From Prolixibacteraceae bacterium (GTDB lineage: Bacteria; Bacteroidota; Bacteroidia; Bacteroidales; Prolixibacteraceae), in NCBI GenBank assembly GCA_021740385.1, contig JAIOZY010000037.1:1-54531 (forward strand): 54,531 nucleotides of DNA, given 5' to 3'. Shown one piece after another: positions 42,537 through 51,299 of the stretch. How positions within the stretch are numbered: position 1 is the stretch's first letter; every line of letters begins with the position of its first letter. The notes under the pieces are model-generated. The model ran no database searches. It had not been told where the DNA came from and saw only the letters and a list, made by a program, of their open reading frames with translations. The position numbers were made by a program, and so were the translations under genes.

Positions 42537-43478
42537 GATGGACGTTTCATAATTTGAAATGATATTCAATTGATTGGGGATAATTGAAACTTGTATTGGG
42601 TATTCGCCAAGGAATTCACCATCGGCCTCGGTACAAACCGGTTTTGAAGTTTCGAGCAACAGTTCTTTTAGGCGGTAAAAATCGAAATATTTAATTTTAT
42701 CGACCTTTCCGCCAAATAGTTTGGGAAGGCTTGCTATCAGTTTCCGTTTCGATATTTTACATGCCAGTGTCATATCAAGTTCCCCGTCATCGGGGATGGC
42801 ATTGGGCAGCAACTTGAAACCTCCCCCTTTGAATTTGCAAAGTCCAATGGTGAGGTTGTATAATTTTGTTTCGATTTTTAGGTTGTCAATATGTAAAAGG
42901 CTCTTGATGTTTTTATGAAAAACGAGGGAGCGGATCAATCCTTTAATGTAGTCAGTTTTTCGTGATTTACCTTTCAATTTGCGTGGGAGGATATATTTAA
43001 CAACACGTGCATCGAAACCAATACCAACCGAATTGACAAAATAGCGGATATCGGGATCGGGGTTGCCGTTTTTGAATACAATTTTTCCAACGTCCTGTTT
43101 AATGGTTTTCCCGGTTTTGATTTGCTTTATTGCTTCTTTGTAATCGGGCGAAATCTGGTGCGTTTTAATCCAGTCGTTGCCGGTACCAACCGAAATCATG
43201 GCAAGCAGTATTTCGTCGGGCCTTACAATTTTTTGGTGCATAATGCCATTGGCAATTTCATGAAGGGTTCCATCGCCACCAATTACAATAAAGTTACGGA
43301 AACCCTCAGTAACTTTCTGATTTACAATCTCAATGGCGTGAAGTGGATGTTGGGTTAATTCTGTCTCAAAGCTAAAACCTTCGTTTATTAGTTCTTCCTT
43401 AATCATGGGCCAGTCTTTCTCTGCCTGCCTTCCCCCTGCATTGGGATTAAGGATTACCTGCCATTTTGAATTTACCAT
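42528..43478 (-). CDS. diacylglycerol/lipid kinase family protein (YegS/DgkB type)
   Basis: 316 residues. The DAGK catalytic signature is NPNAGGRQAEKDWP at the start, then FIVIGGDGTLHEIANGI, MISVGTGNDWIKTHQI and SVGIGFDARVVKYI. The C-terminal beta domain KFKGGGFKLLPNAIPDDGEL and VCTEADGEFLGEYP is also typical. Phosphorylates a lipid such as diacylglycerol at the inner membrane; the true substrate in Bacteroidota is not settled. The gene ends inside an inverted repeat. Confidence 0.92.
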   Translation of the reverse strand: MVNSKWQVILNPNAGGRQAEKDWPMIKEELINEGFSFETELTQHPLHAIEIVNQKVTEGFRNFIVIGGDGTLHEIANGIMHQKIVRPDEILLAMISVGTGNDWIKTHQISPDYKEAIKQIKTGKTIKQDVGKIVFKNGNPDPDIRYFVNSVGIGFDARVVKYILPRKLKGKSRKTDYIKGLIRSLVFHKNIKSLLHIDNLKIETKLYNLTIGLCKFKGGGFKLLPNAIPDDGELDMTLACKISKRKLIASLPKLFGGKVDKIKYFDFYRLKELLLETSKPVCTEADGEFLGEYPIQVSIIPNQLNIISNYETSICK

Positions 43479-43788
43479 TGTGTTTGTTTCCGTTTCGCAG
43501 GGTGAAAATATAAAAATACACGCAATAAAAACATGCTTAAATTAAAGTTCAATGCCCCGTACAATAGATGAAAGGTTTATTGCGGTGTTTTTTTGAGACA
43601 ATGGTATTCATTATTGTGTTGAATATTTGTGCTTAAAAGTACGTTAGTCAGGATGTTATAGAAATGGTAAAACCGTGCGCGTTTACCATTGAAAAAAAAC
43701 AGGGAACGGAGCAAGATTTTTCGAATCCAAACGTTTATTATTTAATGTTTGACCACATTCATTACGAAACACGATAACCAGAAAAAAA
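43479..43788. other. gene-free stretch with one hairpin
   Basis: The 310 bases before the kdsD-like gene are A/T-rich and non-coding. A 9-bp inverted repeat aatggtaaa (43663-43671) with tttaccatt (43682-43690) closes a G/C-rich loop about 100 bases before the start codon. No T run follows on the minus strand, and a run of A follows on the plus strand, so it is not a terminator. No other structure seen. Confidence 0.4.
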
Positions 43789-44403
43789 ATGCTTGATTCG
43801 ATTCATGAAATTTTTCAGCACGAAGCTGAAGCCATCAGTCGTATTCCCATTGACGAAAATTTTGAAAAGGCCATTGAACTTATTTACGACAGGGTTCATC
43901 TAAAAGGCGGGAAACTTGTGGTATGCGGAATGGGCAAGGCGGGGATTATTGCCCAGAGCATGGCCACTACGTTTAGTTCAACCGGTACTCCTGCCTTGTT
44001 TTTGCATCCCAGCGAGGCGCAACATGGCGACCTGGGGGTATTGTCTTCAAACGATATATTATTATTGGTATCAAATTCGGGGAAAACACGCGAAATACTT
44101 GAGCTGATTGACCTGGCCGGAAATTTGTATCCCGGGGTGCCGTTTATTACTATTACCGGCAACTGCCGGAGTGTTATTGCAAAATACGCTTCGGCCTGCA
44201 TTTATACCGGTAACCCACAGGAAGTTTGCCCGCTTGGGCTAACCCCCAGTACTTCTACAACTGTTATGACCGTTATTGGCGATGCGTTGGTTGTATCCAT
44301 GATGAAAAAAATTGGGTTTACCAGTGCCGATTACGCCAAGCGCCACCATGGCGGTTACCTGGGGCACATGTCGCGGAAAAAATCACGCAAGGCAGGTTTA
44401 TAA
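43789..44403 (+). CDS. single-domain arabinose-5-phosphate isomerase (KdsD/KpsF, SIS only)
   Basis: 204 residues; interconverts ribulose-5-phosphate and arabinose-5-phosphate, the first step to Kdo for lipopolysaccharide. The SIS domain shows VVCGMGKAGIIAQSMATTFS, LFLHPSEAQHGDLGVL, LLLVSNSGKTREIL, LTPSTSTTVMTVIGDAL and YAKRHHGGYLGH, all KdsD-like. E. coli KdsD is about 330 residues because it has two CBS domains; these are absent here, as in single-domain enzymes known from Bacteroides. The protein ends soon after the last motif, so this is a natural short form, not a frameshift. Confidence 0.88.
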   Translation: MLDSIHEIFQHEAEAISRIPIDENFEKAIELIYDRVHLKGGKLVVCGMGKAGIIAQSMATTFSSTGTPALFLHPSEAQHGDLGVLSSNDILLLVSNSGKTREILELIDLAGNLYPGVPFITITGNCRSVIAKYASACIYTGNPQEVCPLGLTPSTSTTVMTVIGDALVVSMMKKIGFTSADYAKRHHGGYLGHMSRKKSRKAGL

Positions 44404-44497
44404 TCATCAACAAAAGGTTAACGATAGCTGTTTATTATTTTGTGAAATTCCGAAATACCTGGTAAAACCCCATTTTTGGGCAAAAAATTTTGCAAAA

Positions 44498-45040
44498 ATG
44501 AGAATTGAACGTGAAAATTGTGTCGGATTAGTTATTGATGTACAGGAGAAGCTGGTTCCGGCAATGCATAAAATGGACAAAACCCTTGGTCATTTGAAAA
44601 GGTTGATCCTGGGCCTGCAGGAATTGTCGGTCCCTTTGTTGTTTACACAACAATATTCGAAAGGGCTTGGAGAAACAATTCCCGATGTTTCGACGCTTAT
44701 TGGCGGTTTTTCTTATATTGAAAAAGACACATTCAGTTGTTGCGACGAACCCTCGTTTGTTGAGGCTTTGAAGCAGAAGGATGTGCAGCATGTCATTATT
44801 GCCGGTATAGAATCGCACGTTTGTGTGCTTCAAACCGCCATCGACCTTAAAGCAGCGGGTTATTCGCCGGTTGTTGTAGCCGATTGCATTACGTCGCGTT
44901 CAAAAAGCGATGTGAGAATTGCATTGCAACGTTTCGCTTACGAGGGAATCATGGTTGCAAGCATGGAATCGGTATTGTTTGAGTTAACAAGGACATCGAA
45001 GGCCCCGGAATTCAAGAGCATATCAAAACTGGTGAAATAA
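44498..45040 (+). CDS. isochorismatase-fold hydrolase
   Basis: 180 residues of the cysteine-hydrolase family (nicotinamidase/isochorismatase-like, YcaC group). Asp of GLVIDVQEKLVPAM, the FTQQYSKGLGETIP region, and Cys of AGIESHVCVLQTA form the catalytic triad positions. The open frame begins far upstream, inside the kdsD-like gene; the ATG at 44498 marks the true start because the conserved domain begins there. The substrate is unknown. Same strand as its neighbours, about 90 bases from each. Confidence 0.87.
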   Translation: MRIERENCVGLVIDVQEKLVPAMHKMDKTLGHLKRLILGLQELSVPLLFTQQYSKGLGETIPDVSTLIGGFSYIEKDTFSCCDEPSFVEALKQKDVQHVIIAGIESHVCVLQTAIDLKAAGYSPVVVADCITSRSKSDVRIALQRFAYEGIMVASMESVLFELTRTSKAPEFKSISKLVK

Positions 45041-45129
45041 AACCGGCAAACCGGCTTTTGTTTTTATCCGGGAAATACCGTTATTTTTATTCCTTTTTTT
45101 AGTTTTGTTTGAAAAATAGTGAAGCAAAC

Positions 45130-46140
45130 ATGATTATTGAGACAAAATCACATCCCAGGGCAGCGCTTATCGGAAACCCTTCCGACGGGTATTTCGGGAA
45201 AACAATCGCATTTATATTCAGCAATTTTTCGGCAACGGTGCAATTGTATGAATCGCCTTTGCTCGAAATAAAGCCCGAGAAGCTTGATAAGCCCGTTTAC
45301 AATTCCATTGAAGAATTGGTAGATGGCATTAAGTTGAACGGGTATTACGGGGGAGTCAGGTTGTTGAAAGCCACTATTAAAACGTTTTACAGGCATTGCC
45401 AAAAAATGAAAATAGCCCTTGACCCAAAAAATTTCACAATTTGTTACCATTCCGATATCCCTTTACGCTTGGGGCTTGCCGGATCGAGTGCCATTGTTAC
45501 AGCAGCCATGAAGGCGCTGATGCAATTTTACGGGGTTGATATTCCCCGGCCTGTTCTGGCAAACCTGGTACTTTCTGTAGAAACCGATCAGCTTGGGATT
45601 TCGGCCGGGCTGCAGGACCGTGTGGCCCAGGCATACGAACATCCCGTTTTTATGGATTTCAGAAAAGAAGTGATGGAAAAACAGGGATATGGCGATTATT
45701 CCCTGATCGATATCGATGAGCTTCCACAATTATACATCGCGTTCAGGCAAGACCAGTCGCAAGGCTCGGAAATAACCCACAACAACCTGCGAGCCCGCTT
45801 CGATATTGGTGAAAACATTGTACACATGGCAATGGCCGAATGGGCCGGCCTTACCGTCGATTTTTTAAAATCAATGGAAAGGGGCGATTTCAAAAGAATA
45901 CATCAACTAATTAACCGCAATTACGACCTGAGGGAATCATTAATCGATATTTCGGATGCCAACAGGGAAATGGTAAAATTGGCCCGTTCAACCGGAGTGA
46001 GCGCGAAATTTACCGGTTCGGGAGGAGCCATTATTGGTACGTATGCCAGCGAGGCTCAATTCGAAAAACTGAAAACCACTTTGCAAAAAAAAGAAATTGA
46101 AGTTATTAAGCCCAGCATTGTAACTTCATCAAACCACTGA
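45130..46140 (+). CDS. GHMP kinase, probable glucuronokinase
   Basis: 336 residues of the GHMP kinase family. The ATP loop is LRLGLAGSSAIVTAAMKALM; other family motifs are AALIGNPSDGYFGKTIAFIF at the start, DQLGISAGLQDRVAQAYEH and AKFTGSGGAIIGTY near the end. The wording LGLAGSSAIVTAA, AGLQDRV and AAKFTGSGGA-like SAKFTGSGGA closely follows plant glucuronokinase as I remember it, so the likely reaction is glucuronate plus ATP to glucuronate-1-phosphate. The galU gene begins three bases after the stop. A TTG seven codons earlier opens the frame; the ATG at 45130 is chosen. Confidence 0.8.
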   Translation: MIIETKSHPRAALIGNPSDGYFGKTIAFIFSNFSATVQLYESPLLEIKPEKLDKPVYNSIEELVDGIKLNGYYGGVRLLKATIKTFYRHCQKMKIALDPKNFTICYHSDIPLRLGLAGSSAIVTAAMKALMQFYGVDIPRPVLANLVLSVETDQLGISAGLQDRVAQAYEHPVFMDFRKEVMEKQGYGDYSLIDIDELPQLYIAFRQDQSQGSEITHNNLRARFDIGENIVHMAMAEWAGLTVDFLKSMERGDFKRIHQLINRNYDLRESLIDISDANREMVKLARSTGVSAKFTGSGGAIIGTYASEAQFEKLKTTLQKKEIEVIKPSIVTSSNH

Positions 46141-46143
46141 AAA

Positions 46144-47010
46144 ATGAAAGTAAGAAAAGCCGTTATTCCTGCAGCAGGTTTTGGAACCCGTTTTTTGCCC
46201 GTTACTAAAGCACAACCCAAAGAGATGATACCGGTGGTTGATAAACCGGTAATTCAATATGTAGTTGAAGAGGCCGTCGAATCGGGTATTACGGATATAC
46301 TGCTAATAATAGGCCGTGGGAAAAGGGCCATTGAAGAGTATTTCGACCGGAGTTGGGAACTTGAGCAAGCCCTTGAGGAAAAGGGAAAGCTTAAACAGCT
46401 AAACCAGTTGCGTGAAATTACCAACATGGCCAATATCCATTTTGTATGGCAAAAAGAACTAAAAGGGTTGGGCCACGCCATTATGCATGCCAAAACTTTC
46501 GTGGGCGATGAACCTTTTGCCGTTTTGCTTGGCGATACACTGCTTGCAAGCGATACCGTTCCGGTTACCCGGCAGTTGATTCTACAATATAATAAAATGG
46601 GTAAATCGGTTGTAGCCCTCGAGCATGTGCCGCCCGAACTAACCCACCGGTATGGCGTTATCGACGGGGTTGAGGTGGAAAAAGGCTTATTCAGGGCAAA
46701 TGACTTTGTTGAAAAACCGGAGGCAAAAGAGGCCCCCTCTTCGCTGGCCGTGGCAAGCCGGTATGTTTTTACACCTTCTATATTCGATATGCTCGAAAAA
46801 ACACGTATCGGGTTAAACGATGAAATACAACTGACCGATGCCATGCGCATGTTGCTTAAAACAGAAGAAATGTATGGCTATTGTTTCGACGGGGTACGTT
46901 ACGATATTGGCAATAAATTAAATTTTATCAAAACAAACCTTATTTATGGTTTGAAAAATAAGGAGATAGGTTCAGAATTAAAAGCGTGGCTGGCTCAATA
47001 CCAACAATAG
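46144..47010 (+). CDS. galU: UTP-glucose-1-phosphate uridylyltransferase
   Basis: 288 residues. The N-terminal PAAGFGTRFLPVTKAQPKEM nucleotide-binding loop, VDKPVIQYVVEEAVESGITD, GLGHAIMHAKTFVGDEPFAV and VEKPEAKEAPSSLAVASRYV are standard for bacterial GalU. It makes UDP-glucose, and its direct coupling to the GHMP kinase suggests that it, or a relaxed-specificity version, may also use glucuronate-1-phosphate. Length is normal. Confidence 0.93.
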   Translation: MKVRKAVIPAAGFGTRFLPVTKAQPKEMIPVVDKPVIQYVVEEAVESGITDILLIIGRGKRAIEEYFDRSWELEQALEEKGKLKQLNQLREITNMANIHFVWQKELKGLGHAIMHAKTFVGDEPFAVLLGDTLLASDTVPVTRQLILQYNKMGKSVVALEHVPPELTHRYGVIDGVEVEKGLFRANDFVEKPEAKEAPSSLAVASRYVFTPSIFDMLEKTRIGLNDEIQLTDAMRMLLKTEEMYGYCFDGVRYDIGNKLNFIKTNLIYGLKNKEIGSELKAWLAQYQQ

Positions 47011-47019
47011 ACACAGCAT

Positions 47020-47604
47020 TTAAGCAAACCCTTTAACAAGCCCTTCTTTTCCCTTTAATATAAAATACCTTCGGATAATGTTTATCATCAGGCGCTTGTA
47101 GTTAGGTGAGTATTCGTTTTTATCGATGTAACTGGTGATAAAATCCCGAATATCCTCCCTGCTAATATCCTCTTCCTTCTTTTGGTTAAACCACCCGAAG
47201 AAAACATTCAGTAAGCTCATGTAGATTTTTACCGTACTTTCACTGTAGGTTTTCCGGAATTTTTCCTCCATGGTTTTAAGGATTTTTGTTTGTTCCGTAT
47301 TCGGTGGGCCAACCTTAACCCGCTTCTTCCGGATTTTTTTTTCAGGCTGGCTTTCAGGATTAAAATTTCTGAAAGAAGATTTGTCAACAACAGCAATTTC
47401 ACCCAATTGACGATCTAAAACGTCTAAAGTTTCAACACTGTATGGAAGATGCCAAAACCGATAACCGGTACTCCATTCTGCACCATCGATGTTTCTGACA
47501 ATTTCATCAACATCGTGATTGCTAAGGCTCAAAACAGCAATATGGTCTCTTTTCCTGAATTTCACCGGTTGTAAGATGACCTTAGTCTTACGTACCATAA
47601 ACAT
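47020..47604 (-). CDS. tyrosine recombinase N-terminal (SAM-like) part without catalytic domain
   Basis: 194 residues. Residues about 1-75 resemble the N-terminal domain seen before Bacteroidota integrases (VILQPVKFRKRDHIAVLSL, then WSTGYRFWHLPYS); about 100-185 form the phage-integrase SAM-like core-binding domain (MEEKFRKTYSESTVKIYMSL, FFGWFNQKKEEDISREDIRD, YSPNYKRLMINIIRRYF). The C-terminal catalytic domain with R..H..R..Y is missing, and only nine bases separate the stop from the end of galU, so there is no room for it. It is either a relic or a stand-alone DNA-binding protein. The intact frame argues for recent loss or retained function. Confidence 0.7.
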   Translation of the reverse strand: MFMVRKTKVILQPVKFRKRDHIAVLSLSNHDVDEIVRNIDGAEWSTGYRFWHLPYSVETLDVLDRQLGEIAVVDKSSFRNFNPESQPEKKIRKKRVKVGPPNTEQTKILKTMEEKFRKTYSESTVKIYMSLLNVFFGWFNQKKEEDISREDIRDFITSYIDKNEYSPNYKRLMINIIRRYFILKGKEGLVKGFA

Positions 47605-48117
47605 TAGAATTAATTTTCCCCAATAATGTAAGCATTCAAATATAAAAATTTTTTAATGAAAATACTTTATAATTTTTTAATATTTAAGAAATTCATTGTA
47701 TTGATGCCTTTTTTGGTAAAAATGGGATGTTTGTTGTTTAATTGTAGATTTTTTTTATTCTTCGGATAGATTTTGATTAATCAAAAGGGATGATTCCACG
47801 GAATGTTCACTTTGTTTAATAACAGAAAACCGGAATAAATTTACGATTACCTTAAAAAATGCCCCAAATATCCTTGTTAAATGTTAATTTTTTTTAATTT
47901 TACTGCTATGTAAAAAAAAGGGACAATCACAGACAATATTATTATAGAAATAAATTAAAGAGACAAAAAATCAAAAATAGCAACAAGATATTTTAAAAAG
48001 GTAATGCGGATAGGTTATTGTATCATGCATTACATTTTTTATTGTTGTATTAGCCTGAAAACAGTAAATTAAAAGAATTGCGAGATAGTCTTTTTATTAA
48101 CCTAAATTTAAACTTTT
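47605..48117. other. long A/T-rich upstream region of the susC operon
   Basis: About 510 bases without a gene. A TTG at 47874-47876 and TAATTTTA at 47895-47902, 18 bases apart, form a weak promoter-like pair on the plus strand. A 7-bp inverted repeat gtaatgc (48001-48007) with gcattac (48027-48033) is followed by a T-rich run, which could act as an attenuator about 85 bases before the susC start. A long leader is usual for regulated SusC genes. Confidence 0.4.
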
Positions 48118-51100
48118 ATGAGAAAATTTGCGCTTTTACTTACATGCCTGCTCGTTTGTGGGATGCATGTAGTTTTTGCCCAAAGTCGGACACTTACCGG
48201 TACGGTAACTGACGCCGATGATGGTAGTGCGTTACCAGGAGTATCGGTTGTTGTTAAGGGAACCAGTATTGGTACAGTAACCGATGTTGACGGGGAGTTT
48301 TCGCTAAACGTACCTGGCGATGCTACGTTTCTAAGGTTCTCTTTTGTTGGTATGGCCACCAAAGAGGTTGAGATTACTTCGGCAACCAATTACGACGTTC
48401 CAATGGAGCAAGCCGGATTGGCTGTTGACGAAGTTGTGGTTACTGCGTTTGGTATATCGAAGGCCAAAAAGGCCCTTGGGTATGCTTCAACCGAAGTTTC
48501 ATCGGAAGAGATGCTGCAGAAGTCGGAACCCGACATGCTGCGTGCACTCGATGGTAAAATTGCCGGTGTTGAAGTTCGTTCAACCGGTGGTGCACCCGGT
48601 TCGGCAACCAGGGTTACCATTCGTGGTAATACATCCTTTACCGGCGATAACCAGCCATTGTTTGTTGTTGACGGGATACCCTACAGTAACGAATTTGTAA
48701 GTACAACCAACATGAGTACCTCTGGTGGTGCGTACGGTAGCGGTATCGGAACCCTCGACCCGAACGACATTGCAACAACTACTGTGCTGAAAGGCGCTGC
48801 TGCTGCTGCACTTTACGGTTCGCGGGCCAAAAACGGTGTGATCCTGATCACAACAAAATCGGGTAGTGCCAAGGCAAAGAAATTTTCGGTTACCGTAAAC
48901 AGTTCGGTTAACTTCGAAACCATTGCCAGTTTACCCGAATACCAAAACACCTACGGTAACGGTTCGGAATTCAATTATTCGAATGCCAACGGTTCATGGG
49001 GACCGCGTTTCGATGCGCTTGATTCGATCCCAACATGGCAACCAGCTTATTCCGAATTGATGGGATGGGGCGACATGATTCCCTACGAAGCCCAACCAAA
49101 TAACGTTGCTGATTTGTTCGAAACGGGCGTTTCGTTCGACAATTCATTAAATGTTTCAGGCGGAAATGAAATTTCATCATTTAACATGACCGTTTCCGAT
49201 TCGCGGAACGACGGTTACATCCCGTATTCCAATTTTAACCGTTCAAGCATCAGTGTTGGCGGTAGTGCAACCCTGTGGGAAAAACTAACCGCGGGTGCTT
49301 CTCTTACTTATTCGTCAACCAAGCAGGTTGGAGGCTTGTTCGGGAACAACCAAGCAAGTGACGGTTACGGTGCTTCATCGTTTGCCCGTGGCTTGTGGCT
49401 TGGTCGTACCTGGATCATGAACCCGTATGAAGATTTAGAAGGTAAACCCGTTCAGCCAAACGGTTCACAGTTCGATAACCCGCTGTGGTCGTGGAAACAC
49501 AACCAGATCATTACCGGGATGGACCGTGTTGCCGGTAATGTAAACCTGAAATTCGATTTCACAAGCTGGCTGAACCTTACATACCGTTTTGGTTTCAACA
49601 CCTTTACGCAAAACCGTCAGGAAATTGTTGATATCGGTTCAAGGGCCAATGAATACGGTGGCCTTGGTGGGATAATTGACGACAATTACAACCGTGTTGA
49701 ACTGGAATCGCAATTGTTCCTGAATTTTGATAAAGACCTTACGTCTGACTTAAATCTTTCAGGTTTGGTAGGTTTAAACCACAACCAGCGCGAAACAAAC
49801 CGTCAGGCATACCAGGGATCGACATTTGTTGTTGAAGGTATTTACGATATTGACAACACTGAAGATGTGATTGCTTACGGTGGTAACTATTCACTTCGCC
49901 GCCTGATGGGGGTGATGGGTGAAGCTACCGTTAGTTTCAAAAATTATGCGTTCCTAACCCTTCGCGGACGTAACGACTGGTCGTCGACACTGCCAGAGGG
50001 TAACAATTCCTATTTCTACCCGGCTGTTGATGCTTCATTTATTTTTACCGATGCATTTGGCATAGAAAGCGACCTGCTGAGTTACGGTAAGTTGCGTGCC
50101 AGTTGGGGTAAAGTAGGTATGGATGCCGATCCTTACATGATTTATCAAATCTATGGCATAGGTACGCCTTTTATGGGCAAGTCATATTTATATACACCTG
50201 ACACGAAAAATGATCCGGGATTAAGACCTGAATATAAGGAAGATATTGAGTTTGGTGCGGAGATTAATTTTTTCAATAATCGTCTGAACCTCGATATTGC
50301 ATGGTACAACAGTACCTCAACCGACCAGATTTACCCGGTTTATGTTCCACCTTCTTCAGGTTATTATCAATACAATACTAATGTGGGAAAACTAATTAAC
50401 ACCGGTATTGAACTTGCCGTTAATGCAAAACCCGTTGATACGAAAAACTTCGACTGGAATACACGTATTACTTTTACACAAAACCGCGGTGAAGTTGTTG
50501 ACATCAACGGTGTTGATTCGCTCGTTTACGTGAGCCAGTTGTTTGGCGACCCGGCTTCGGCCCTTATTGTAGGACAGCCTTACGGTGTATTCTACGGAAG
50601 TATGACTGCCCGGGACGACGAAGGAAACCTTTTGATTGATCCCGCAACCGGTTTGATGATTGAAGCTACGGAGCAAGGCGTTGTTGGCGATCCGAACCCC
50701 GATTTCATGGCCGGTTGGAGCAACACGTTTAAAGTATACGGCTTTACACTTTCGTTCCTGATTGACCTGAAATACGGCGGCGACCTCTATTCAAATTCGA
50801 TCGTGTCGTTGCTCGGACGTGGTGTGACGAAAGATACCGAAGACCGTGAAAAAACAGTGGTTATACCCGGTGTTTATGGCGATGCCAATACCGTGAAACC
50901 CATACTTGATGAAAACGGGAACACGATACCGAACACCACGCAGATTTCGTTTAACGACCAGTATTTCTGCTCGGGATTCAGTTCGTTTGCTATCAACTCG
51001 TTTGCCGAATGGCAGGTGTACGATGCAACAACCCTGCGCTTGAGGGAAATTTCACTGGGCTACGATATCCCATCGAACTGGCTGAAGCGGACACCGTTTA

Positions 51101-51279
51101 GTTTGATAAACCTGAGCGTAACAGCACGCAACCTCTGGTATTGGGTACCCAATATCCCGCAATACACCAACTTCGATCCTGAAGTCAGTACGTATGGCGC
51201 TTCAAACGTACTTGGTGTAGAATACAGCGCGGCACCATCGACAAGACGAATTGGTTTTAATATCAAACTTGTATTTTAA
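48118..51279 (+). CDS. SusC/RagA-family TonB-dependent outer-membrane receptor
   Basis: 1053 residues. Signal peptide (FALLLTCLLVCGMHVVFAQ), then a carboxypeptidase-like regulatory domain (LTGTVTDADDGSALPGVSVV, VKGTSIGTVTDVDGEFSL), the TonB box-like DEVVVTAFG, the plug (RALDGKIAGVEVRSTGGAPG, VTIRGNTSF, PLFVVDGIPYSNE, LKGAAAAALYGSRAKNGVIL) and the beta-barrel to the end RRIGFNIKLVF. No signal for a FecR-type N-terminal extension, so not a trans-envelope regulator. Pairs with the SusD gene that begins right at its stop. Substrate unknown; no glycosidase genes are linked. Confidence 0.95.
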   Translation: MRKFALLLTCLLVCGMHVVFAQSRTLTGTVTDADDGSALPGVSVVVKGTSIGTVTDVDGEFSLNVPGDATFLRFSFVGMATKEVEITSATNYDVPMEQAGLAVDEVVVTAFGISKAKKALGYASTEVSSEEMLQKSEPDMLRALDGKIAGVEVRSTGGAPGSATRVTIRGNTSFTGDNQPLFVVDGIPYSNEFVSTTNMSTSGGAYGSGIGTLDPNDIATTTVLKGAAAAALYGSRAKNGVILITTKSGSAKAKKFSVTVNSSVNFETIASLPEYQNTYGNGSEFNYSNANGSWGPRFDALDSIPTWQPAYSELMGWGDMIPYEAQPNNVADLFETGVSFDNSLNVSGGNEISSFNMTVSDSRNDGYIPYSNFNRSSISVGGSATLWEKLTAGASLTYSSTKQVGGLFGNNQASDGYGASSFARGLWLGRTWIMNPYEDLEGKPVQPNGSQFDNPLWSWKHNQIITGMDRVAGNVNLKFDFTSWLNLTYRFGFNTFTQNRQEIVDIGSRANEYGGLGGIIDDNYNRVELESQLFLNFDKDLTSDLNLSGLVGLNHNQRETNRQAYQGSTFVVEGIYDIDNTEDVIAYGGNYSLRRLMGVMGEATVSFKNYAFLTLRGRNDWSSTLPEGNNSYFYPAVDASFIFTDAFGIESDLLSYGKLRASWGKVGMDADPYMIYQIYGIGTPFMGKSYLYTPDTKNDPGLRPEYKEDIEFGAEINFFNNRLNLDIAWYNSTSTDQIYPVYVPPSSGYYQYNTNVGKLINTGIELAVNAKPVDTKNFDWNTRITFTQNRGEVVDINGVDSLVYVSQLFGDPASALIVGQPYGVFYGSMTARDDEGNLLIDPATGLMIEATEQGVVGDPNPDFMAGWSNTFKVYGFTLSFLIDLKYGGDLYSNSIVSLLGRGVTKDTEDREKTVVIPGVYGDANTVKPILDENGNTIPNTTQISFNDQYFCSGFSSFAINSFAEWQVYDATTLRLREISLGYDIPSNWLKRTPFSLINLSVTARNLWYWVPNIPQYTNFDPEVSTYGASNVLGVEYSAAPSTRRIGFNIKLVF

Positions 51280-51299
51280 TGAATCTAAATTTTCAACGT

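Noticed and set aside
43663-43690. hairpin before the kdsD-like gene as a terminator
   Set aside because: No T run follows on either strand, and no gene on the plus strand ends upstream.
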